This document shows positions 6,991-12,542 of a stretch of DNA of 15,246 bases, piece after piece. The notes beneath the pieces were generated by a model. That model worked only from the letters and a program-made list of their open reading frames with translations. It did not search any database and was not told where the DNA came from. The DNA is from an uncultured Pseudomonadota bacterium (GTDB lineage Bacteria; Pseudomonadota; Gammaproteobacteria; Methylococcales; Methylomonadaceae): contig CAIVBX010000138.1 in NCBI GenBank assembly GCA_903904275.1, positions 1 to 15,246 on the forward strand. The letters are read 5' to 3'. The number at the start of each line of letters is the position of its first letter. Position 1 is the first letter of the stretch. The position numbers were made by a program, and so were the translations under genes.

Positions 6991-7560
6991 TTAGTTTTGA
7001 TAATGAATCGTTACTTCATCAAATTGTGTTGCAATCATCGCACAATAATCTGATGAAATTTCTAGCGAATGTGTGTACCAAATTTCATTATCGGGTAAAT
7101 TTAAAAACTGATTTGGCTGATTCACATTGATTTCACATTGATTTAAGCCTAATGCAATTCCCCGCCCAATACCTTTCACAACGGCTTCTTTGCGTGTCCA
7201 AAAATTGTAAAAAATTCGCAATTTTTCACTTTCTGACAAATGAAACCAATAACTTTTTTCAGTTTCAGAAAAACATCTTTTCACGATTTCTTCGACGGAA
7301 GAACGAAATTTAATTTTTTCAATGTCGATGCCAACGGGATTTCCGTAAGAAATAGCGAGTAATAATTTTTCGCCAGAATGCGATAAATTAAATTGCAATT
7401 CCGTAAAATCTTGCAAAAATGGTTTCCCAAATTTACTCCGCGCAATCACGAATTTTTCAGAGGAAATTTTCAAATAATTGGCAAGAACTTGACGCAAAAA
7501 TGGTTCGGATGATTGTTTTGGTAAAAAATCTGTTTTCCAAATATCAATAAGTTGCGTCAT
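6991..7560 (-). CDS. Sfp-type 4'-phosphopantetheinyl transferase
   Basis: Transfers the phosphopantetheine arm of CoA to a conserved serine of carrier proteins. 189 aa, somewhat shorter than Sfp. Motifs seen: RSKFGKPFL (41-49), FNLSHSGEKLLLAIS (57-71, with H61), VGIDIE (76-81; magnesium ligands D79 and E81) and FWTRKEAVVKGIGRGI (120-135; E125 and K129). It overlaps the upstream sua5-type gene by 17 bp and has no clear ribosome binding site, suggesting translational coupling. No polyketide or peptide synthetase is in the window, so the carrier protein could be the fatty acid ACP or something elsewhere; whether the genome also has acpS cannot be seen. The family call is firm, the partner unknown. 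Confidence 0.9.
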   Translation of the reverse strand: MTQLIDIWKTDFLPKQSSEPFLRQVLANYLKISSEKFVIARSKFGKPFLQDFTELQFNLSHSGEKLLLAISYGNPVGIDIEKIKFRSSVEEIVKRCFSETEKSYWFHLSESEKLRIFYNFWTRKEAVVKGIGRGIALGLNQCEINVNQPNQFLNLPDNEIWYTHSLEISSDYCAMIATQFDEVTIHYQN

Positions 7561-8524
7561 GTGTCGCTTTATTTAAACGGTCGTTAATTGCTTGCCATAC
7601 TTCATGTTGAGGTGGTTTTTCAACTAAAATTAAATCCAGTTTCAGCACATCTAATTCTCGCAATTTGGCGTATAAATTCTGAGCATAAATAACAGAATCA
7701 ACAGGCAACGCTATCACTTTCCGATTTTGAGTTGATAAAATTTGCGAGCCACAGGTTAAAACTCCCATTTTTTTATCGACATCTGCTAATAAAATAGACA
7801 ATTCATTTGCATCACAACGTAATGATTTCGTTAGCGGTGCATAATGTGTTGCCATCATTCCTGCCGTTCTGACGTTTATTTTTGCTAATGAATCAGGAAT
7901 TACAACCTCCATTTGTAAAACACCTTCCAGTTCGCTGCGAGTAATTTTTCCAAAGCGTAACAATGTAGGTTTGTCACCGCTTAAATCGATAATGGTTGAT
8001 TCAACACCAATTTCACACGCGCCACCATCCAAAATTATATCGACACTTTCACCTAATTCTGCCGCAACGTGTTGGGCTTGTGTTGGGCTAATTCGACAAA
8101 ATTTATTTGCTGAAGGTGCTGCAATTCCACCATCAAAAGCGCGTAATAATTCCAACGCAACAGGATGATTTGGCACCCGCAATGCAATCGTATCTTGCCC
8201 ACCTGTTGCTAACGTATGAACATCAACACGTTTTTTTAAAATTATCGCAAGTGGTGCTGGAAAAAAATGCGTAGCAAGTTTTATAGCAGAATCAGGAATG
8301 TTTTGCGCCCATAAATCAAACTGTTCAAAACGAGCAAGATGTACGATTAAAGGGTGATTTGCAGGACGATTTTTAGCCGAAAAAATACGTTTTACCGCTT
8401 CTGGATTATTGGCATCTGCACCCAATCCATAAACTGTTTCCGTAGGAAAAGCGACTAAATTGCCGTTTTTTAAATGATTTACTGCTTTTTTAATAGTTTC
8501 AGAATTAACGTTGAAAATAGTCAT
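7544..8524 (-). CDS. sua5: L-threonylcarbamoyladenylate synthase, Sua5 type (two-domain TsaC)
   Basis: Makes threonylcarbamoyl-AMP from threonine, bicarbonate and ATP, the first step of the t6A37 tRNA modification. 326 aa: the YrdC/TsaC domain fills about residues 7-205 (FPTETVYGLGADA at 26-38, AKNRPANHPLIVH at 50-62, APSANKF at 136-142, GVESTIIDL at 173-181). The interdomain motif TAGMMATHYAPLTKS (220-234) and a C-terminal Sua5 domain (about 240-320) follow, so this is the long Sua5 form and not the short E. coli TsaC form. The ATG at 8522-8524 gives the expected N-terminus but has no strong Shine-Dalgarno. Its last 17 bases overlap the phosphopantetheinyl transferase gene. Confidence 0.94.
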   Translation of the reverse strand: MTIFNVNSETIKKAVNHLKNGNLVAFPTETVYGLGADANNPEAVKRIFSAKNRPANHPLIVHLARFEQFDLWAQNIPDSAIKLATHFFPAPLAIILKKRVDVHTLATGGQDTIALRVPNHPVALELLRAFDGGIAAPSANKFCRISPTQAQHVAAELGESVDIILDGGACEIGVESTIIDLSGDKPTLLRFGKITRSELEGVLQMEVVIPDSLAKINVRTAGMMATHYAPLTKSLRCDANELSILLADVDKKMGVLTCGSQILSTQNRKVIALPVDSVIYAQNLYAKLRELDVLKLDLILVEKPPQHEVWQAINDRLNKATHDATY

Positions 8525-8572
8525 TCGTATGAATTTGAGTTTGGTGTGTGAATAACCTTATTTTTTGCCTGC

Positions 8573-8606
8573 GACAATTTGTCACATTCTGCTCACAAAT
8601 GTTTGT
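8573..8606. repeat. Two short palindromes upstream of the small RNA promoter
   Basis: GACAATTTGTC (8573-8583, 5-bp arms) and ACAAATGTTTGT (8595-8606, 5-bp arms) lie just upstream of the plus-strand -10 element at 8610 and also upstream of the divergent sua5-type gene. They share a TTTGT core and are candidate operator half-sites. Confidence 0.3.
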
Positions 8607-8615
8607 TGCTATACT
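8607..8615 (+). promoter_or_regulatory. Extended -10 promoter for the candidate small RNA
   Basis: TGCTATACT is a near-consensus extended -10 (TGnTATAAT). The -35 at the right distance (8587-8592) is poor, as is usual for extended -10 promoters. The start would be near 8621. Confidence 0.45.
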
Positions 8616-8620
8616 CGCTG

Positions 8621-8717
8621 CAACTTTTAGGTTTTCCTATTTTTCTAGCTGACAGCTAAAGTTGTGTTATATCCTTCCTAAATACCTCGGGCGACTTTTT
8701 TTAAGTCGCTTTTTTTT
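8621..8717 (+). ncRNA. Candidate small non-coding RNA (about 97 nt)
   Basis: This stretch lies between two minus-strand genes yet carries plus-strand signals: an extended -10 at 8607-8615, a 5' stem in which CAACTTTTAG (8621-8630) pairs with CTAAAGTTG (8656-8664) with one bulged T, an alternative inner hairpin TAGCT-gac-AGCTA (8646-8658), a single-stranded linker, and a terminator hairpin with T run. No plus-strand protein gene precedes the terminator, and none begins until 11757. Its 3' end is next to, not inside, the TPR lipoprotein gene on the other strand. I do not recognise it as 6S, tmRNA, Spot 42 or a CsrB-type RNA: no repeated GGA loops are seen. Confidence 0.45.
8691..8717 (+). terminator. 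Intrinsic terminator, plus strand
   Basis: Stem GCGACTT (8691-8697) pairs with AAGTCGC (8703-8709) over a T5 loop, followed by eight T's (8710-8717). On the minus strand the hairpin is followed by CCGAGG, not T's, so it does not serve the minus-strand lipoprotein gene ending at 8720. Confidence 0.8.
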
Positions 8718-8719
8718 GT

Positions 8720-9502
8720 CTAAAATCCAGCAGCTTTATTTCTTGCTTCATCCGCACCTGCATTATCATTTTGCATTTCTTTTGCATGTGCAATCAATAA
8801 CCAACTGTTTTTCTTTAATATATTATCTTTTCCTGCTAATAACGCTGCTTTTTTTGCCAATTCTTCCGCTAACACAGGTTTAGATTGTTTCAATCGCAAA
8901 ACGGCTAGTTTATAAAGCAATTCTGCATTACGCGGCTCAATCCGAATTGCTCTTTCAATTGCAGCAGATGCGGATTCAACATCACCTGTTTTTGTGCTTT
9001 GTGTGGCAGCAGTGACTAATGCCGTCACCGCAGGTGATTGAGCAACTGTCGATTCAGCAGGTTTAAATTCAGCAACGGAAGGTGCAGATTCAAATTTTGG
9101 AACACCTGTTTCTGTTGGTACTGTCGGTATCAATAATTTTTTTGTTGGTGGCGCGACTTCAATCACTTTTGGAATAGAGGGATTAACGCTAGATACAGCT
9201 GGAGCGGGAGGTACAATCGGTTCAATTTTGACTTCTTCAATAGGTTCAACAATCGGCATGAAATCTTGTAAAGGTTGAACCTGCACTACTTCTTCAACTT
9301 TTTTCGGTGTCGAAGAAGGTTGTTTAGGTTTTGATTGTGGCGTGTTATACGGACGATTGCTTGAATAAACAGGTGCAGGTGGTTGTGAACCACTTAATCC
9401 CGTACAACCTGTAATAAAAGCAGGTAAAAGCCCACCAATTAAAATGACTTTTTTAATTGGCGTTACTTTTACATCAAAATAATTCAATGTCATCATCTTC
9501 AT
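8720..9502 (-). CDS. Proline-rich TPR lipoprotein, function unknown
   Basis: 260 aa. The N-terminus has KK (17-18), a hydrophobic stretch and lipobox ITGC with Cys33, so the mature protein is lipid-anchored, probably at the outer membrane. Residues 40-155 are a low-complexity Pro/Val/Glu/Lys-rich linker, likely extended through the periplasm. Residues about 158-255 form helices of TPR type (TGDVESASAAIERAIRIEPRNAELLYKLAVLRLKQ, then a second repeat), suggesting a protein-binding module. The first ATG overlaps the upstream gene by 29 bp; ATGs at codons 3 and 4 are equally possible because no clear ribosome binding site decides. Overlap indicates coupling with the upstream CheZ-like gene. The specific partner is unknown; I do not recognise a named family. 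Confidence 0.8.
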   Translation of the reverse strand: MKMMTLNYFDVKVTPIKKVILIGGLLPAFITGCTGLSGSQPPAPVYSSNRPYNTPQSKPKQPSSTPKKVEEVVQVQPLQDFMPIVEPIEEVKIEPIVPPAPAVSSVNPSIPKVIEVAPPTKKLLIPTVPTETGVPKFESAPSVAEFKPAESTVAQSPAVTALVTAATQSTKTGDVESASAAIERAIRIEPRNAELLYKLAVLRLKQSKPVLAEELAKKAALLAGKDNILKKNSWLLIAHAKEMQNDNAGADEARNKAAGF

Positions 9503-10019
9503 TTTGTTCTAATTCAACCGCTACTTTAATTGCCAATGCTTCTTCAATGGTTTTACCTTGCAAAATTGCATCAAACATAATTCTTTCGGATTCCATCGTG
9601 TAGCGTGAACGAATTTCCATTTGAAATTTATGCCATTCAAACGGATTGTACAAACGTTCTGGACTTTCAACTAACGATGACAACCCTTTTAAATTTGATG
9701 TGACATGATACAAGCATTGTTGCAAACGATCATAAAATTGAAACGCAATGATGGATGATTGAATTCTATCGCTCGTTTCAACGCAACATCTCAAAGCCTC
9801 TTCGCGTGAAGACGTTTCTTCCAAATCTTGCAGATGGTTATAAATTGTCTGCATGTGTTCAACGATAGAAGTAAATGATTCGGTTAGTGTATTTACTGAA
9901 ACATCGGCTGTGTTAAGCATATCTTCAACTTGACCAGCAGATAAATTAAGTAACTTTGAGGTTTCGCGGATTTGCGTCCAATCAAGGTCAGGCATAAATG
10001 AACTAGAATTTTGAATCAT
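9474..10019 (-). CDS. Helical protein with a CheZ-like D-x3-Q motif, function unknown
   Basis: 181 aa, cytosolic, no signal peptide or membrane segment. Residues 15-115 are almost entirely helical heptad-like sequence. FQFYDRLQQ (93-101) resembles the catalytic helix of CheZ (DFQDLTGQ): Phe, then Asp97 and Gln101 at the same D-x3-Q spacing as the CheZ phosphatase residues D143 and Q147. After a loop (ESPERLYNPFEWHKF) comes IRSRYTMESERIMFDAIL and an acidic tail EQNEDDDIELF, which recalls CheZ in ending with a short tail after a linker. A role as a response-regulator phosphatase is inference; no receiver protein is in the window. Helical chemoreceptor-like scaffolding is the alternative. An extended -10 lies 39 bases upstream, and the 3' end overlaps the TPR lipoprotein gene. 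Confidence 0.8.
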   Translation of the reverse strand: MIQNSSSFMPDLDWTQIRETSKLLNLSAGQVEDMLNTADVSVNTLTESFTSIVEHMQTIYNHLQDLEETSSREEALRCCVETSDRIQSSIIAFQFYDRLQQCLYHVTSNLKGLSSLVESPERLYNPFEWHKFQMEIRSRYTMESERIMFDAILQGKTIEEALAIKVAVELEQNEDDDIELF

Positions 10020-10057
10020 TCAACGTACCAAAAAAATTGTAATAAAAATTGGGTGTG

Positions 10058-10066
10058 ATTATAACA
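10058..10066 (-). promoter_or_regulatory. Extended -10 promoter for the CheZ-like gene
   Basis: Minus-strand TGTTATAAT is a perfect extended -10 element, placing the start near 10051 and leaving a leader of about 32 nt. No matching -35 is seen. It would make the CheZ-like/lipoprotein pair a unit separate from the DUF455 gene upstream. Confidence 0.5.
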
Positions 10067-10085
10067 AACAACCTGAAAAGCGGAT

Positions 10086-10104
10086 TTAAAAATGGCATTT
10101 TTAA
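10086..10104. repeat. Perfect 19-bp AT-rich palindrome at the DUF455 stop
   Basis: TTAAAAATG (10086-10094), a central G, then CATTTTTAA (10096-10104): nine-base arms with no mismatch, overlapping the DUF455 stop codon. It could be a weak terminator or mRNA 3' hairpin; a tiny central loop makes the RNA form poor. Confidence 0.45.
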
Positions 10105-10910
10105 TGACTTTGCGTGTTCAACCATGCTAATTCACTTTTTGAAAAGCCAGCTTTTAGTCGCATTTCGACATTAAAATTGCCTTTTAAACTTCCCCCTTTT
10201 TTCGTGTAATAACGCAATAACACGTTTTGATAAGTGGTTTCAGCATCCAGTTTTCTTTGTTCACAAAGCCATTTAAACCATTTTGAACCTAACGCAACAT
10301 GTCCGACTTCATCAGTCAAAATACGGGTCAAAATTTCAACCGCGTTTTCGTCACCTAGTTGTTTAAATTTCTCAATTAACGGCGGCGTAACATCTAAACC
10401 ATGTGCTTCCATGTTTCGAGGCACAAGAGCTAAACGCTGTAAAAAATCGGTTGCGGTAAATTGTGCCAAATCCCACAAACCACTGTGGGCGGGTAAATCA
10501 CCATAATCAATGCCAAAAGTTTTTAATTTTGCATTCAGTAATGAAAAATGTTGTGCCTCTTCATCCGCAACGCGCAACCAATCACGATAAAATTCGTCAG
10601 GCAAATCTCGAAATCGATAAACAATATCCCATGCTAAATAAATTGCCACAAATTCAACGTGGGAAATCGCATGGAAAAACGCCGCAAGTCCTTCTTGTGT
10701 ATGAAATTTACGTTTTGGCATATCACGCGGTGGCAACAAAATTGGACGTTCTGGAAAACGAACATTTTCAATTGGCTTCGGCAAATTTTTAGATTCAAAA
10801 TGCAATTCGTTTTTTTCAGAAAGTTGCCACGCTTCATGCGTTAAATTGAGCAATTCTTGACGATTCGCACATTCCAACGCTTTTTCAGCAAAATCAAAAA
10901 TTGAGCGCAT
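10101..10910 (-). CDS. DUF455 ferritin-like di-iron protein
   Basis: 269 aa, soluble. The sequence fits the DUF455 (COG2833) family, with a ferritin-like four-helix bundle. Likely di-iron ligands: E86 (HVEFVAIYLAWD), E118 and H121 (ADEEAQH), E168 (PRNMEAHG), E201 and H204 (TDEVGHV). The ExxH pairs and the spacing of the two additional glutamates are those of carboxylate-bridged di-iron proteins. The substrate is not known. Its ATG lies 2 bp after the stop of the methylthioinosine phosphorylase gene, so the two are one operon and the upstream enzyme is the best clue to its role. The C-terminal half (KGGSLKGNFNVEMRLKAGF) is also typical of the family. No truncation is seen. Confidence 0.9.
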   Translation of the reverse strand: MRSIFDFAEKALECANRQELLNLTHEAWQLSEKNELHFESKNLPKPIENVRFPERPILLPPRDMPKRKFHTQEGLAAFFHAISHVEFVAIYLAWDIVYRFRDLPDEFYRDWLRVADEEAQHFSLLNAKLKTFGIDYGDLPAHSGLWDLAQFTATDFLQRLALVPRNMEAHGLDVTPPLIEKFKQLGDENAVEILTRILTDEVGHVALGSKWFKWLCEQRKLDAETTYQNVLLRYYTKKGGSLKGNFNVEMRLKAGFSKSELAWLNTQSH

Positions 10911-10912
10911 TT

Positions 10913-11653
10913 TTAATATGCGGCAATAAAGGCTTGTAGTAGTTTTCCCGCATTTGCCATGCCGTGATGCAAATTCTCTTCAATTTCTGCCATTGTAATT
11001 TCGCCTGCCGTTTTTCCTGCGCCCCAATTCGCCATCACTGCAAGTGCCGCGTAATTTAAACCAATTTCTTTCGCTAAACTTGCTTCAGGCATTCCTGTCA
11101 TGCCGACTAAGTCGCAACCATCACGTTCCATTCGAGTAATTTCCGCAGCAGATTCTAAACGAGGTCCTTGGGTACAACCATAAGTTCCAATTGGACTAAT
11201 CTGTAAATTTGCCGTTGTTGCTGCTGTAATTAACGCCGCGCGTAATTTTTGTGAATAGGGATAAGTAAAATCAATATGCGTGACATTGCCATCTTCACCA
11301 TCAAAGAATGTGTGTTCGCGCGAATAAGTGTAATCGATGATTTGGTCGGGAATAGCAAGTGATGCGGGTGTCATTTGCGCTGTAATTCCACCAACAGCGG
11401 CGACAGCAATAATGTTTTCAACGCCCAGTTTTTTTAATGCCCAAATGTTGGCGCGATAGTTAATTTTATGTGGTAGAATCGCATGTAGATTACCGTGTCG
11501 TGCTAAAAAAATGACTTCTTTGTTTGCAATTTCACCTATAACGAAATCGGCAGAAGGTTTGCCATAAGGTGTTTCAATAGATTCGGTTCGTGTGGTGTTT
11601 AACGCAGCGAGTTGGCTTAAACCTGTTCCACCAATAATGGCTAAAATTGTCAT
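10913..11653 (-). CDS. S-methyl-5'-thioinosine phosphorylase (MTAP/PNP family)
   Basis: Phosphorolyses methylthioinosine (or methylthioadenosine) to a purine and 5-methylthioribose-1-phosphate in methionine/purine salvage. 246 aa. Motifs: phosphate loop AIIGGTGL (5-12), FLARHG (49-54), HKINYRANIWALK (62-74), AVAAVGGI (83-90), EHTFFDG and THID (125-128), TQGPRLESAAEI (161-172), GMTGMPEASLA (184-194). This MTGMPEA form and the overall pattern match the Pseudomonas methylthioinosine phosphorylase subgroup. The purine-site position in VMANWGAGKTAG appears to be Asn209, as in enzymes for 6-oxopurines; true MTAPs carry Asp. The start is ATG at 11651-11653, with GGGGA 5 bases upstream; a TTG four codons earlier would swallow that site. 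The DUF455 gene follows after 2 bp. Confidence 0.9.
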   Translation of the reverse strand: MTILAIIGGTGLSQLAALNTTRTESIETPYGKPSADFVIGEIANKEVIFLARHGNLHAILPHKINYRANIWALKKLGVENIIAVAAVGGITAQMTPASLAIPDQIIDYTYSREHTFFDGEDGNVTHIDFTYPYSQKLRAALITAATTANLQISPIGTYGCTQGPRLESAAEITRMERDGCDLVGMTGMPEASLAKEIGLNYAALAVMANWGAGKTAGEITMAEIEENLHHGMANAGKLLQAFIAAY

Positions 11654-11658
11654 AAATA

Positions 11659-11663
11659 TCCCC
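11659..11663 (-). promoter_or_regulatory. Ribosome binding site that decides the phosphorylase start
   Basis: Minus-strand GGGGA lies 5 bases before the ATG at 11651-11653. It rules out the in-frame TTG at 11663-11665, which would leave no binding site. Confidence 0.75.
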
Positions 11664-11720
11664 AAAAAAAAGTTTAAATTAGCATAGGATTCTTTAAAAA
11701 TTAAGTTTTTGTGATGTCAT

Positions 11721-11748
11721 TTGACGCTTAACGCCATTTCAATATATT
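11721..11748 (+). promoter_or_regulatory. Sigma-70 promoter of yceD-rpmF
   Basis: TTGACG (11721-11726), 16-base spacer, TATATT (11743-11748): five of six matches in each box. An alternative -10, TATTAT (11745-11750), gives an 18-base spacer. Either predicts a start within a few bases of the yceD ATG at 11757. Confidence 0.7.
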
Positions 11749-11756
11749 ATTACGCG

Positions 11757-12290
11757 ATGCAAAATCGACTCCCCGAAATCATTGACCCTCTAAATCTTGC
11801 CGATAAACGCGGCGAATTACACGGACAAATCCCACTTAGACAACTCACCCGTTTGACTGAAAATTTAGTCAATGACGAAGGCGTTGTGGACGTTGATTTG
11901 TATTTTGGGCGCGAAGGGCGCACGCCAAAAATCGACGGTAAGTTAAAAACAACCTTGAATTTGCAATGTCAAAATTGCTTAGAAAGCGTTGAATTTGAAA
12001 TCAATCACGACGTAAATTTAGGTATTGCGACAAAGTTTGAACACGTTGAACGCTTGCCTGAAGACGTTGAACCGCTTTTGCTTGAAGAAGAAACCATGCT
12101 TTTAGCAACGCTTGTTGAAGACGAATTATTGTTAAATTTACCCGATTATCCGCGTCACACGCACGATTGCATGGCAAACGAAACCGTCAAAAAATACACC
12201 GCCGCTTTTGAAGAAGCGACTAAAAAACCTAATCCATTTTCTGTTTTAGCCAATTTACTGGAGAATCCCAATGGCAGTTCAAAAGAGTAA
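11757..12290 (+). CDS. yceD: YceD/DUF177 family protein, large-subunit (23S rRNA) accumulation factor
   Basis: 177 aa. The family is linked to 23S rRNA accumulation and ribosome biogenesis and sits before rpmF in most bacteria. Seen here: a C-x2-C pair (Cys71 and Cys74 in LNLQCQNCLESVEF), the acidic LVEDELLLNLPDYP (119-132, compare MVEDEIILALPVVP in E. coli) and the C-terminal KKPNPFSVLANL (157-168). I chose the ATG at 11757 because MQNRLPEIIDPLNLADKRGELHG aligns with the E. coli N-terminus; a TTG at 11721 falls in the -35 box. No Shine-Dalgarno precedes the ATG. The last 20 bases overlap rpmF, suggesting coupled translation. Confidence 0.92.
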   Translation: MQNRLPEIIDPLNLADKRGELHGQIPLRQLTRLTENLVNDEGVVDVDLYFGREGRTPKIDGKLKTTLNLQCQNCLESVEFEINHDVNLGIATKFEHVERLPEDVEPLLLEEETMLLATLVEDELLLNLPDYPRHTHDCMANETVKKYTAAFEEATKKPNPFSVLANLLENPNGSSKE

Positions 12291-12456
12291 AGTTACACGT
12301 TCAAGACGTGGTCAACGTCGTTCACACGACGCATTAACCGCAAAAACATTGTCTACCGATTCAATTACAGGTGAAATCCACTTGCGTCATCACATGACAC
12401 CAGACGGTTATTTCAAAGGTCGTCAAATCGTTGGCACCGCTGTTGAAATTGACTAA
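12271..12456 (+). CDS. rpmF: Ribosomal protein L32 (bL32)
   Basis: 61-aa basic protein of the large ribosomal subunit. The start MAVQKSKVTRSRRGQRRSHDALTA and the LRHHMTPDGYFKGR segment (38-51) match bL32 closely. It has no cysteines, so it is the zinc-independent form. The ATG lies inside the end of yceD, with GGAG (within CTGGAGAAT) as ribosome binding site. A strong terminator follows 26 bases after the stop. Confidence 0.98.
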   Translation: MAVQKSKVTRSRRGQRRSHDALTAKTLSTDSITGEIHLRHHMTPDGYFKGRQIVGTAVEID

Positions 12457-12482
12457 GCGTTAGTTTTAAACGAACACACAAT

Positions 12483-12517
12483 GCCGAATCAGAGTTTTTC
12501 TGATTCGGCTTCTTTTT
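12483..12517 (+). terminator. Intrinsic terminator or attenuator between rpmF and plsX
   Basis: An 11-bp perfect stem, GCCGAATCAGA (12483-12493) with TCTGATTCGGC (12499-12509), GTTTT loop, then TTCTTTTT (12510-12517). It lies 25 bases before the plsX start, so transcription of plsX depends on read-through or on an unseen promoter. Confidence 0.92.
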
Positions 12518-12542
12518 ATGCACTACGGAGGCACACGTCAAC

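Noticed and set aside
8691..8719. The hairpin at 8691-8709 as terminator of the minus-strand lipoprotein gene
   Set aside because: On the minus strand the stem is followed by CCGAGG and preceded by A's, so the T run needed for intrinsic termination is on the plus strand only.
8662..8883. Plus-strand frame of 73 codons
   Set aside because: It runs through the terminator hairpin and is antisense to the lipoprotein gene; low-complexity Leu/Phe/His content reflects the opposite-strand coding sequence.
10463..10792. Plus-strand frame of 109 codons inside the DUF455 gene
   Set aside because: Antisense shadow of a clear family member, with no start signals or promoter of its own.
11654..11665. TTG start four codons upstream for the phosphorylase
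   Set aside because: It would overlap the GGGGA ribosome binding site that fits the ATG at 11651-11653, and the extra MGIF is not part of the conserved N-terminus.
11721..11756. TTG start at 11721 for yceD
   Set aside because: The TTG is the first half of a good -35 box, and the family alignment begins at the ATG at 11757.
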